Below are positions 28,442 to 36,091 of a DNA stretch of 36,577 nucleotides, in pieces. Numbering within the stretch: position 1 is the stretch's first letter; each line of letters starts with the position of its first letter. The notes under the pieces are model-generated. The model did not search any database and was not told the DNA's origin. It saw nothing but the letters and a program-made list of their open reading frames with translations. The stretch is from Verrucomicrobiaceae bacterium (GTDB lineage Bacteria > Verrucomicrobiota > Verrucomicrobiia > Verrucomicrobiales > Verrucomicrobiaceae): positions 1 through 36,577 of the forward strand of contig JAIXVB010000518.1 of the NCBI GenBank assembly GCA_027483245.1, in the 5' to 3' direction. The translations under genes and the position numbers were made by a program.

Positions 28442-28680
28442 TCGGCATCGGATTGGCAGAGCTGATCATGCTGGTGATGCTGATCGTCGTGAGTCTGGTT
28501 TGTGGCCTGTGGTTCTACACCTTTTGGCGTGAACAGCGCCGTGAGACTCAACGCCGCCGAATTGCCATTCAGTGCCGCATTTGCGGCTGCACCTATGCGA
28601 TTCCAAAGAAGTCTCCACACATCACTGTTTGCCCCTCCTGCGGAAGTCACAATGAGCGTGGTGGTCAGCCGCAAATTTGA
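28438..28680 (+). CDS. Small membrane protein with a C-terminal zinc ribbon
   Basis: 80 residues: one transmembrane helix (about 5-28), a short basic linker rich in Arg, then a zinc ribbon with C46-x-x-C49 and C65-x-x-C68 (CRICGCTYAIPKKS, then CPSCGS). ATG 28438 overlaps the previous stop as ATGA, so it is translated with the ExbB/ExbD/TonB-like genes. An in-frame start at 28396 lies inside the previous gene and is less likely. I know no function. The ribbon should face the cytoplasm if the short N-terminus is outside. It may be an accessory or sensor subunit. Confidence 0.75.
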   Translation: MIGIGLAELIMLVMLIVVSLVCGLWFYTFWREQRRETQRRRIAIQCRICGCTYAIPKKSPHITVCPSCGSHNERGGQPQI

Positions 28681-28693
28681 AGTTTAGCGGTGT

Positions 28694-30109
28694 CTATTCG
28701 ACGCGCACCTTGAGCATTGGCGGTGTGTTTCGCATGTTCTCTTTGCTGGCAAAAGCGTGAGCGAGTCCATTGCTGGCGGTCTCATCGGTTTCGCGAACAA
28801 TGATGAAAGTGACGAGGCCATTGGTGTCTGCGTTGAGGACCTCTGCAAGTGCTTCACCCTTGATCGAAAAAGCACCGCGTGTGGTGCCTTGAGGGACTAA
28901 AAATTGACCGATCAGGCGCGATTGATCCGCGACAGCGCTGGTGCGCAATTCAGGATTGTGAGCAGGTGCCTGTGACCACTTCAGCTCTTTTTCACTCCAT
29001 GTGTCTTGGCTCTCGTCCGTGAGGGCATACACCTTAAAAGTCGCATCGGGCACCAAAGAGGCGAAACCGAGATCGCTTGGCTCCATATGCAAGACGAACT
29101 CCGCTTCGGCGATGTGCTTTCCGCTGAAGCGTGTGAGGTCAAAGGCCACGTAAGCTTTGCGATCCAGGTTCATGCTGTGGGTCGTGTGCTTCACGCGCAG
29201 GTAGGACTCACGCCCAGTGGTTTTCTGACTGTTCTGCGATTGAATCCAGGAGTCCTGACCGCGCCCAAAAGCGGTGGTGATGAGCTGCCAGCCATCTCCG
29301 AGATCGTTGATGGGTCCCGGCAACCAGCGCCCAGGCTCTGGTTGATCGTTGTGATCGGCGTCGGGGTTAACGGCGCTTTGGATAAATCCGCCATAATCCA
29401 CTCGTTGGCCCGCCCGCAACTCTTTCTTGGCCGGATCGCCCGCGCGTTCGACTTCGACCAAACCTTCGATCACGTGCACCAGGCATTTGCCATCTTCACC
29501 GGCACTCACGCCAAAACGTGTGCCGTAATCCACGACTTTGGTTTCAGGGGTGTGAATGGTGAATCCCTTCGCCTGTGGGGGCACTTCGGCGACGACCGTG
29601 CCTTTGCGAACGCGACATTCCATGGCAGAGATCACCTCAAGAGTGACTGGGGCCTCCAGCGCGACTTCGGCCCCGCTGGCAAATTTGAGCGTGGCGATGC
29701 CATCCAGCAGTTCCAACATGCCGGGTTTCAAGCGTGAACCTTCCAGAGTGGGCAGTGCACTGTTTCCCCATTTGCAGGCGCTGGCTTTGGTCAGGGTCGC
29801 CACTGATGCAGGCTCGCGCTCAAAAAGCCACACAGCCCCAGCGGCCAGGATGGCGGCGGCGCTGGCTGTGAGAGCATGAAACCGCCATTGCGTGCTGCGC
29901 CGAGAGACCTTGGCGGGTACCGTAGGCGCGGCGGTCAGCGCATCGCTGCGGAGTTCGGCATCCATCAACGCGGTACGTGCGATCAGCTCGCGCACTTCAG
30001 CGTTTTTTTTGATCGCTTCATTGAGCGTGGATTGTTCGACTTCAGTCAGGGCGTGGTCGCGTGCGCGTTCCCACAGCTCGAGCCAGCGCCAGGTTTCATC
30101 AGGTTTCAT
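28694..30109 (-). CDS. FecR-like protein with CBM96/DNRLRE-like C-terminal domain
   Basis: A 471-residue, probably inner-membrane protein. The N-terminus (1-60) resembles the anti-sigma-type zone of FecR relatives. A transmembrane helix lies at about 78-96, and a FecR domain at about 130-245 (VALEAPVTLEVISAMECRVR, GFTIHTPETKVVDYGTRFGV). The C-terminal part (about 290-471) is beta-rich with YVAFDLTR, FKVYALTDE and an NTPPMLKVRVE end, as in DNRLRE/CBM96 domains found with carbohydrate lyases. It likely regulates the coupled sigma factor in response to a periplasmic signal; a glycan signal is inferred only. It overlaps the sigma gene by ATGA and ends 13 bases from the zinc-ribbon gene. Confidence 0.8.
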   Translation of the reverse strand: MKPDETWRWLELWERARDHALTEVEQSTLNEAIKKNAEVRELIARTALMDAELRSDALTAAPTVPAKVSRRSTQWRFHALTASAAAILAAGAVWLFEREPASVATLTKASACKWGNSALPTLEGSRLKPGMLELLDGIATLKFASGAEVALEAPVTLEVISAMECRVRKGTVVAEVPPQAKGFTIHTPETKVVDYGTRFGVSAGEDGKCLVHVIEGLVEVERAGDPAKKELRAGQRVDYGGFIQSAVNPDADHNDQPEPGRWLPGPINDLGDGWQLITTAFGRGQDSWIQSQNSQKTTGRESYLRVKHTTHSMNLDRKAYVAFDLTRFSGKHIAEAEFVLHMEPSDLGFASLVPDATFKVYALTDESQDTWSEKELKWSQAPAHNPELRTSAVADQSRLIGQFLVPQGTTRGAFSIKGEALAEVLNADTNGLVTFIIVRETDETASNGLAHAFASKENMRNTPPMLKVRVE

Positions 30110-30621
30110 GGGTGAGCCTCCAATTGTTTTTGCACGCAGTCCATCAGGGTCACACGCACTCGGCTGAGCGCGCGATACACGGCTGCCTCAGTGCGGCTGA
30201 CACGGTCTGCGATTTGATCGATCTCCAACTCGTCGTAGTAGCGCAGATGAATGAGTTGGCGGTGTTCGGTGGGCAGCTTGTTCAGACACGCGCGCAGGGC
30301 GTCTTGGCGCGGGGAGCCATCATCGGCGAGTTGAGAAACCGCATGTCCCAGAGCTTCCAGGGCTTCTTCATCCAGGGGCAAATGCTCGCGCTTTTTCTGC
30401 CTTCGATGCGTGAGGATCTGATGAAAAGCCGTTTTGCGAGCCCAGGCGAGGAAGTGGGTGCCGAGGGTGAAGTCATCGAAGTGTTTCCAAAGCAGCAGCT
30501 TCGTCTGTTGCAGGATGTCCTCGGCTTCGCTATCGCGCGGAACGAGCCCATGAACATAAAGACTCAACGCCCGATCATGAGCGGTGAGCAGTTCCAGGAA
30601 AGCAGTCGTTTTATCAGCCAT
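30106..30621 (-). CDS. ECF-type sigma-70 factor (Rhodopirellula/Verrucomicrobium type)
   Basis: A 171-residue alternative sigma factor. The region 2 core is about 14-80 (DRALSLYVHGLVPRDSEAED, QTKLLLWKHFDDF, THFLAWARKTAFHQILTHRR) and region 4 about 108-165 (LPTEHRQLIHLRYYDELEID, then the helix-turn-helix RTEAAVYRALSRVR). The YVHGLVPRDSEAEDILQQT region fits the group often annotated as the Rhodopirellula/Verrucomicrobium sigma family. It is translationally coupled to the downstream FecR-like gene, a typical sigma/anti-sigma pairing. It diverges from the sugar kinase across 97 bases. Targets cannot be told from here. Confidence 0.9.
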   Translation of the reverse strand: MADKTTAFLELLTAHDRALSLYVHGLVPRDSEAEDILQQTKLLLWKHFDDFTLGTHFLAWARKTAFHQILTHRRQKKREHLPLDEEALEALGHAVSQLADDGSPRQDALRACLNKLPTEHRQLIHLRYYDELEIDQIADRVSRTEAAVYRALSRVRVTLMDCVQKQLEAHP

Positions 30622-30718
30622 TTGAATAGGATAGGCAAAAACCGCGATCTTTTGGACAGAAGAATGTGTGCTGGAGAAAATCTTGCGACCTCAGCCACGC
30701 GCTTCATAGCTAGGAGTC

Positions 30719-31795
30719 ATGTCACGCCCGCCTGTTTATGATGTCCTGTCCCTCGGTGAAGTCCTTTTGCGCCTCGATCCCGGTGAGGGAAGGGTGCGCA
30801 CCTCCCGCCAGTTCACGGCCTGGGAGGGCGGTGGTGAATACAATGCCGCTCGTGGGGCTCGTCGTTGTTTCGGTCTGCGCACCGGCATTCTGACCGCGTT
30901 TGCGGACAACGAGATTGGCCGATTGACCGAGGATCTTATCCTTCAAGGCGGGGTCGATGTGTCCCTCATCAAGTGGGTGCCCTATGATGGCATGGGCAAA
31001 CGCGTGCGTAATCCGATCAACTTCACCGAGCGCGGTTTCGGTGTACGTGGGGCCAAAGGCAGCGTCGATCGTGGACACAGCGCAGCTTCTCAGCTCAAGC
31101 CGGGTGACTTCGACTTTGATCACCTTTTTGGAACCTTGGGCTGCCGTTGGTTGCACACAGGTGGCATTTTTGCAGGCCTTTCAGAATCCACGGCTGAACT
31201 CACCCATCAGGCCTGCGAAGCAGCCAAACTGCACGGTGTGACTGTGAGTTACGATCTGAACTATCGGCCTTCACTTTGGCAAGAACGCGGTGGCTTCCCT
31301 GCGGCTCAGGCTTTGAATCGACGGCTGGCTCCTTACATTGATGTCATGTTCGGTGTGCTCAGCGACGAGCCGCCCGTGGCCAGTGCGGTGCCGACGGATC
31401 CCCAGGATATTTTTGCGGCTGAAGATGCCAAGTTGCGCCCCATGATCCTCAAGCTGGTGTCCGAGTTTCCCAATCTCAAAACCGTCGCTGCCACGCTGCG
31501 TCGTGTGCACACGGCCTCGATCAATGACTGGGGTTCACTCTGCTATCACGATGGTCAGTTTTATCGCAGTCGCAACTACCCGCGTTTTGACATCTTGGAT
31601 CGAATCGGGGCCGGGGATAGCTTCGTCGCCGGTTTGGTCTCTGGGATGCTGCTGGAAAATGATCCGCAGAAGGCCGTGGACTATGGCGCGGCTCATGGGG
31701 CACTTGCCATGACCACGCCAGGAGACACAAGCATGGCCATCCTGCCAGAAGTTCAGAAGCTGGCTGAAGGCGGCGATGCCAAAGTGCAGCGCTGA
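30719..31795 (+). CDS. PfkB-family sugar kinase, 2-keto-3-deoxygluconate kinase-like
   Basis: 358 residues, ribokinase fold. The N-terminal sugar-binding region has DVLSLGEVLLRLDPGEGRVR and WEGGGEYNAARGARR. The middle part has VSYDLNYRPSLW, typical of KdgK. The ATP/catalytic signature is DRIGAGDSFVAG with base D300. KdgK phosphorylates 2-keto-3-deoxygluconate, a product of pectin, alginate or glucuronate breakdown. The NYRP block favours KdgK, but other PfkB sugars are possible. AGGAG lies only two bases before ATG 30719, too close for a normal Shine-Dalgarno. It diverges from the ECF sigma gene and ends at a strong hairpin. Confidence 0.82.
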   Translation: MSRPPVYDVLSLGEVLLRLDPGEGRVRTSRQFTAWEGGGEYNAARGARRCFGLRTGILTAFADNEIGRLTEDLILQGGVDVSLIKWVPYDGMGKRVRNPINFTERGFGVRGAKGSVDRGHSAASQLKPGDFDFDHLFGTLGCRWLHTGGIFAGLSESTAELTHQACEAAKLHGVTVSYDLNYRPSLWQERGGFPAAQALNRRLAPYIDVMFGVLSDEPPVASAVPTDPQDIFAAEDAKLRPMILKLVSEFPNLKTVAATLRRVHTASINDWGSLCYHDGQFYRSRNYPRFDILDRIGAGDSFVAGLVSGMLLENDPQKAVDYGAAHGALAMTTPGDTSMAILPEVQKLAEGGDAKVQR

Positions 31796-31808
31796 ATGAT
31801 CCTGAGAA

Positions 31809-31839
31809 GACAGACCGCCAGAAAGATGGGCGGTCTGTC
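31809..31839. terminator. Bidirectional hairpin between convergent genes
   Basis: GACAGACCGCC (31809-31819) and GGCGGTCTGTC (31829-31839) form a perfect 11-pair stem with a 9-base loop. It lies 13 bases after the sugar kinase stop and overlaps the stop codon of the convergent amidase-like gene. There is no clear T-tract on either side. Confidence 0.7.
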
Positions 31840-32722
31840 ACTCCACTGGGCGTGCAACGATGATGCCCGCATGGCTTTTGAATTGGGCCAAGTAGTCGGA
31901 GATGGACTGGTCCAAAGTGACCCGTTTGTGGTTTAGCGAGGCGTGCATGAAATGGCAAATGCCATCCTGAGTGCGGATGGCTAGACCGACATGACTGCAA
32001 TACACATGAGCTTTGTGAGTGACGATGCCGATGATGTCGCCGCTCTGGAGTTTCGGCTCTAAGGCGCGCACTGCAGACTTGGGGATGTAGCGAAAGGGAT
32101 GAGTCTGCAGCTCGGCCTCAATCTGAGCCATGCCACGGCGCAGCTCAGGATTGTTTTTCAGGTAACGATAGCTCTTCCAGAGAACCGTCATTTCATCGAT
32201 CCGACGTCCTTCAAGAGGCACCGTTTGGGCGAGTGATTGTGTGATGTCACGGACGTTGCCACGCTTGTCGTTATCTCGATACCATTCTTCGAGGTAATGA
32301 ATGCGGTCCAAATATCCTCCTTGGCAGACACCGCCTCGATAGCGGGTGATTTCGATCTCACGCAGCAAATCACTCGGCGTGTAGCTTGGCGACTTTCGAT
32401 TCAACATGCGGGCCAATCCCAAAGCGATCTCAAAGAAGGTCCAGCAATCCTGGCCTGTGAAGCTGGCCGAGGGAGATTCGATGTGGTCGTGGATCTCCAG
32501 TGTGAACCCCACATAAGGGATGCCTTGCATGGCCAGTGCAGCCCGAGTGACACGTGCGGCGATGGGGAGTTGAGCCCAGTTTTCAGCGAGCGCTTGAGCG
32601 ACGATTCGATCAAAGCGCGCTTTACCTGCGAAGGTGAGTGTTTGCGGTAAATGCTCGCGACTCCACGCTGCGCAGGGCAGGGCGCTGGCGGTGAGAGCCT
32701 GGAAAAAAGTGCGACGATTCAT
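31838..32722 (-). CDS. DUF1460 / N-acetylmuramoyl-L-alanine amidase-like protein, Tat-exported
   Basis: 294 residues. MNRRTFFQALTASALP looks like a Tat signal. The mature part matches the DUF1460 (amidase-like, NlpC/P60-related) pattern: YVGFTLEIHDHIESPS, the likely nucleophile C93 in GQDCWTFFEIALGLARML, RYRGGVCQGGYLDRIHYLEE, and the likely catalytic H244 in VYCSHVGLAIR. Such enzymes cleave cell-wall muropeptides or related amide bonds in the periplasm. The start lies 3 bases after the TPM gene stop, so the two form a unit. Catalytic residues are inferred from the family, not tested. Confidence 0.85.
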   Translation of the reverse strand: MNRRTFFQALTASALPCAAWSREHLPQTLTFAGKARFDRIVAQALAENWAQLPIAARVTRAALAMQGIPYVGFTLEIHDHIESPSASFTGQDCWTFFEIALGLARMLNRKSPSYTPSDLLREIEITRYRGGVCQGGYLDRIHYLEEWYRDNDKRGNVRDITQSLAQTVPLEGRRIDEMTVLWKSYRYLKNNPELRRGMAQIEAELQTHPFRYIPKSAVRALEPKLQSGDIIGIVTHKAHVYCSHVGLAIRTQDGICHFMHASLNHKRVTLDQSISDYLAQFKSHAGIIVARPVE

Positions 32723-32725
32723 GGC

Positions 32726-33358
32726 TCAATAAGGGTCGATCGAGTCTGTCATGCGCATCGGTTGATGGATCTCCCCCGTGCTGGAATCCTGCCATTCGAT
32801 GTCTTCGCGATAACCAAAAGTGGTGGGAAGTTTCTCACACAACGGGATGAGTTGTTTTTCCAACTCACGCACAAAGGCTTCAATGGCGTGCCCATAGTCT
32901 TGGTTGCTCAGAGAGCGCGAGGCCGGACGGAGACAAACTTCCAAAATCATTTCACTGACCAAGGGTTCCAAGCCATAACCAATCATCGCGGCAGCGCGCG
33001 TTTGTTCGGTATCCAGTAAAAGCAAAACGCCATGGTTATCGCCCTCCCGTTCAACGGCGCTGAAGAGGCTGGCTCGATTGAACAGCCAGAAAGCGTACAC
33101 ACTCGGGGAGATCTCAGGAGGGAGTTTGCTCAAGACCGCCGCAAAGGTGATTTGAGGGAAGCGCTGTTCCAGGATTTGCACAGCCTTGCGCACCGACTTC
33201 TTTTCGCGATTCGAGAGCACGCCGGACTGATCAGCCAGCGGTGCATTGAGCATCGGCGGGATGCCCAAATGTTTGTCCAGCCCCGACAACGAAAAACCAC
33301 AATGCCCACAAGCTGCCGTGCTCTCAGCGATGGGTTGTTGGCAGGAGGGGCAGCGCAT
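32726..33358 (-). CDS. TPM-domain protein with N-terminal zinc ribbon
   Basis: 210 residues from ATG 33358 (33385 would add nine unrelated residues). The N-terminal zinc ribbon has C3-x-x-C6 and C17-x-x-C20. A TPM domain (about 40-190) follows: ADQSGVLSNREKKSVRKAV, NHGVLLLLDTEQTRAAAMIG, YGLEPLVSEM. TPM proteins usually carry a signal peptide and a membrane tail and have roles in photosystem repair or phosphatase-like activity. This one has no obvious membrane segment, so it is probably cytoplasmic. The function is unknown. It is translated with the amidase-like gene downstream. Confidence 0.75.
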   Translation of the reverse strand: MRCPSCQQPIAESTAACGHCGFSLSGLDKHLGIPPMLNAPLADQSGVLSNREKKSVRKAVQILEQRFPQITFAAVLSKLPPEISPSVYAFWLFNRASLFSAVEREGDNHGVLLLLDTEQTRAAAMIGYGLEPLVSEMILEVCLRPASRSLSNQDYGHAIEAFVRELEKQLIPLCEKLPTTFGYREDIEWQDSSTGEIHQPMRMTDSIDPY

Positions 33359-33377
33359 GAGATGACAAGGAAGAGAA

Positions 33378-33421
33378 CAACCCATCGCTCCGCAGCGGCT
33401 CCAAGGCGGCGCGATGGGTTG
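33378..33421 (-). terminator. Terminator hairpin after cstA
   Basis: CAACCCATCGC and GCGATGGGTTG (33378-33388 and 33411-33421) form an 11-pair stem, 8 bases after the cstA stop on the minus strand. The loop is 22 bases and partly self-paired. On the minus strand it is followed by TTCTCTTCC, a moderate pyrimidine run. Confidence 0.65.
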
Positions 33422-33429
33422 GATCGAAT

Positions 33430-35475
33430 TTAAGCAGCGTCTGCGACGGCTGTTACATAAGGATCTTCATGAAGGACTGCTTTTTTAGCCCCGCTGAGAA
33501 GTTTGATCCACTCACGCAAACAACCGAGGAAGATGATGGCGACAGCGATCAAAAAGAAACCCGTGACCCAGGCATCCACCAGCCCATTGAAACGCAGATG
33601 GCCCCAGTCAGAGAGTTCCTTTTCGGTGCCGCCCGCAGCGATCTTGGCTGCATAAAATTCAGCCTGCTTGAGGAAACCCATCTTGGGGTCGGCATCGAAG
33701 AGTTTGATCCAACCTGCACTGAAGGTCGCCACCATCAGCAAGGCCAGTGGTGCCAACGTCACCGCGATGTAGCGTGCCTTGCCCATCTTGATCAAAATGG
33801 TGGTGCCGAGACAGAAGGCGATCACCGCTAACAGTTGATTGGCGATGCCAAAGAGTGGCCACAGGGTATTGATGCCGCCGAGGGGGTCCACCACACCTTG
33901 ATAAAGAAAGTAACCCCAGAAGGAGACGAGCAGTGCACTGGCGAAGACGTTGGCTGGCAGGCTTTGGGTATTGCCGAGAGGCTTCCAAATGTTCCCCATG
34001 AAGTCCTGAAGAATGAAGCGTCCAACGCGTGTCCCGGCATCAATGGTGGTGAGAATGAACAGCGCCTCAAACATGATGGCGAAGTGATACCAGAAGGCCA
34101 TCCATTGAGCGCCAAAAGCACGGGCGAACATGTGGGCCATACCGACTGCAAAGGTCGGTGCGCCGCCGGAGCGACCAAACATGGTCTTCTCTCCAATGTC
34201 GGTGGCGAGTTGGTTCATGCCTGCCACGGTCACCGGGAAACCCGCCTCGGTGATCAGGGTCGTGACTTGTTCAGGAGCCATCGTTTTGTTAACGCCCGCG
34301 TTGATCGCGAAGTATTCACCAGGTTGAAGCGCACAGGCGGCGACCAGCGCCATCAGTGCCACGAGCATTTCCGTGACCATGGCACCGTAGGCCACGCTGC
34401 GAATGCTATCTTCACGGTCGAGGAGTTTTGGCGTGGTGCCGCTGGAGATCAGGGCATGGAAGCCCGAGATAGCTCCGCAGGCGATGGTGATGAAAACGAA
34501 TGGGAAAACAGAGCCGAGAAACACGAGGCCACTGCCATCAATGTATTTGGTCAGCTTGGGCATGTGCAGATCGGGTGCCACAAAAACGACCGCCACAGCG
34601 AGCACCGCGACGGTACCGATTTTCATGAAGGTGCTGAGGTAGTCGCGCGGAGCGAGCAGCATCCAGACCGGCAAAACTGAGGCCGCGAAACCATAGATCA
34701 TGATCGACCATGCCAGCCATTCGCCATTGTAATCAAACCAGTGTTCGACACCCCAGTCCTTCAGATGGCTGCCCGCCCACACGCTGACAAGCAGACCCAC
34801 GATGCCAAAAATGGTGATGCCTTTCACACTGATTTTGAAGATCGTGTGCCCGACCCCCATGAGGAATGCCAGAGGGATAGTCATGGCGATGGTAAAAAGG
34901 CCCCAAGGGCTCTCGGCTAGAGCTTTGACGACCACGAGACCGAGCACGGCTAATAGAATGGTCATGATCGCCAGCACCGAGATCATGGCCACAAATCCAA
35001 CCAGCGGATTGACCTCTTCTTTGAGCATCTGGCCCACCGATTTCCCACCGCGGCGAATGGAGGCAAACATCACGATAGCATCATGTACACCGCCGCCCAG
35101 CGTCGCACCGATCAGGATCCAGAGCATTCCTGGAAGATAACCAAACTGAGCTGCGAGCACTGGGCCGACCAAGGGGCCTGGGCCCGCGATCGCTGCAAAA
35201 TGATGACCGAAGACGACCCATTTGTTGGTGGGCACAAAGTCTTTGCCATCCTTTTTGGTATGAGCGGGAGTGGCGCGTTCTTTGTCGAGCACCAGCACCT
35301 TCGTGATCAGCCATTTGCTGTAAAAACGATAGGCTACGGCGAAGGAACAGAGACCCGCGACCACAAGCCAAAGAGCGTTGATCGTTTCACCTTTGTGAAA
35401 GGCTGAAAAAGCCACCGAACCCGCGCCGAGCGCAGAAATGGCGATCCAAAGAAGTATGCTGAGTGCTTTTGGCAT
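33430..35475 (-). CDS. cstA: CstA-family carbon starvation / pyruvate-peptide transporter
   Basis: 681 residues from ATG 35475; a start at 35547 would add 24 residues that do not look like a membrane N-terminus. It is a large inner-membrane protein with about 16-18 hydrophobic helices. Family blocks: FGHHFAAIAGPGPLVGPVLA near 80, GGGVHDAIVMFASIRRGGKS near 125, GAISGFHALISSGTTPKLL near 330, and TTIDAGTRVGRFILQD near 470. E. coli CstA (701 residues) and BtsT take up pyruvate and/or peptides in carbon-poor conditions. The substrate here is inferred. There is no CstA-regulating two-component pair nearby. It is followed by a strong terminator. Confidence 0.93.
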   Translation of the reverse strand: MPKALSILLWIAISALGAGSVAFSAFHKGETINALWLVVAGLCSFAVAYRFYSKWLITKVLVLDKERATPAHTKKDGKDFVPTNKWVVFGHHFAAIAGPGPLVGPVLAAQFGYLPGMLWILIGATLGGGVHDAIVMFASIRRGGKSVGQMLKEEVNPLVGFVAMISVLAIMTILLAVLGLVVVKALAESPWGLFTIAMTIPLAFLMGVGHTIFKISVKGITIFGIVGLLVSVWAGSHLKDWGVEHWFDYNGEWLAWSIMIYGFAASVLPVWMLLAPRDYLSTFMKIGTVAVLAVAVVFVAPDLHMPKLTKYIDGSGLVFLGSVFPFVFITIACGAISGFHALISSGTTPKLLDREDSIRSVAYGAMVTEMLVALMALVAACALQPGEYFAINAGVNKTMAPEQVTTLITEAGFPVTVAGMNQLATDIGEKTMFGRSGGAPTFAVGMAHMFARAFGAQWMAFWYHFAIMFEALFILTTIDAGTRVGRFILQDFMGNIWKPLGNTQSLPANVFASALLVSFWGYFLYQGVVDPLGGINTLWPLFGIANQLLAVIAFCLGTTILIKMGKARYIAVTLAPLALLMVATFSAGWIKLFDADPKMGFLKQAEFYAAKIAAGGTEKELSDWGHLRFNGLVDAWVTGFFLIAVAIIFLGCLREWIKLLSGAKKAVLHEDPYVTAVADAA

Positions 35476-35559
35476 AAGTGGCGGCGAGATTAGTGGCAGG
35501 CAAGGGGATGGCAAGAGCGAAGGCTGCCTGTCATCAAGGTTGAACATTCTTCTAGCGTC

Positions 35560-35576
35560 GCGGGTCAGTTACCCGC
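35560..35576 (+). other. Small hairpin in the leader of the lipoprotein gene
   Basis: GCGGGT-CAGTT-ACCCGC is a perfect 6-pair stem, 17 bases before the ATG at 35594, in the 118-base spacer divergent from cstA. It may shape the 5' end or mark an operator. I see no convincing promoter hexamers. Confidence 0.35.
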
Positions 35577-35593
35577 AGCATACCCCCAACGTT

Positions 35594-36088
35594 ATGAAAA
35601 CCCTCTCTCTTCCCACTCTTGCCAAGGCGCTCCTCTGCCTGGCAGTGGTTGTCGGTCTCAGCAGTTGCAGCAGCCCGCTGGAACGCCGCATCGCCAACAA
35701 TCCCACGCTTTACCAAAAGCTCGCCGACAGTGACAAAGTCCTGATCAATCAAGGTCGTATCCGTGAGGGAATGACCAAAGAAGCCGTGTTTCTTTCTTGG
35801 GGCCGCCCAGACCAAGTGGCTGAAGGCAGTGCAAAAGGCGTGAAATCTGAAAAGTGGACCTACATGGGCTCCCAACCTGTCTATGTCAACAATGTCGGAT
35901 TCGGCTGGGGCGGTGGTTTTGGTGGAGGCTTCTACGGTCGTCGTGGCCTGGGTTATGGTTACGGCGGACTCTGGGATCCTTATTGGGGTGGCTACGGTGG
36001 CCCTGCGGTCACTTATGTGCCTTACAAAGTGGCCACCGTCGATTTCCGCGGCAACCGTGTGACCGGTTATCTGCGTGGGCGGCAATAA
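35594..36088 (+). CDS. BamE/SmpA-like lipoprotein with a glycine-rich region
   Basis: 164 residues from ATG 35594; the longer in-frame start at 35438 runs through the cstA leader and is unlikely. The lipoprotein signal ends at GLSSC, with C25 the lipidated cysteine, so the protein should be anchored in the envelope. The region 56-76 (REGMTKEAVFLSWGRPDQVA) has the GMT..EV...G.P pattern of BamE/SmpA-like domains, which often bind assembly partners. A Gly/Tyr-rich stretch (102-137) is inserted before the end. The function is unknown. Confidence 0.75.
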   Translation: MKTLSLPTLAKALLCLAVVVGLSSCSSPLERRIANNPTLYQKLADSDKVLINQGRIREGMTKEAVFLSWGRPDQVAEGSAKGVKSEKWTYMGSQPVYVNNVGFGWGGGFGGGFYGRRGLGYGYGGLWDPYWGGYGGPAVTYVPYKVATVDFRGNRVTGYLRGRQ

Positions 36089-36091
36089 GGT

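Noticed and set aside
30622-30718. TTGGAC and GAAAAT as -35/-10 boxes for the sugar kinase
   Set aside because: The spacing is 18 and both boxes match poorly; not enough to report as a promoter.
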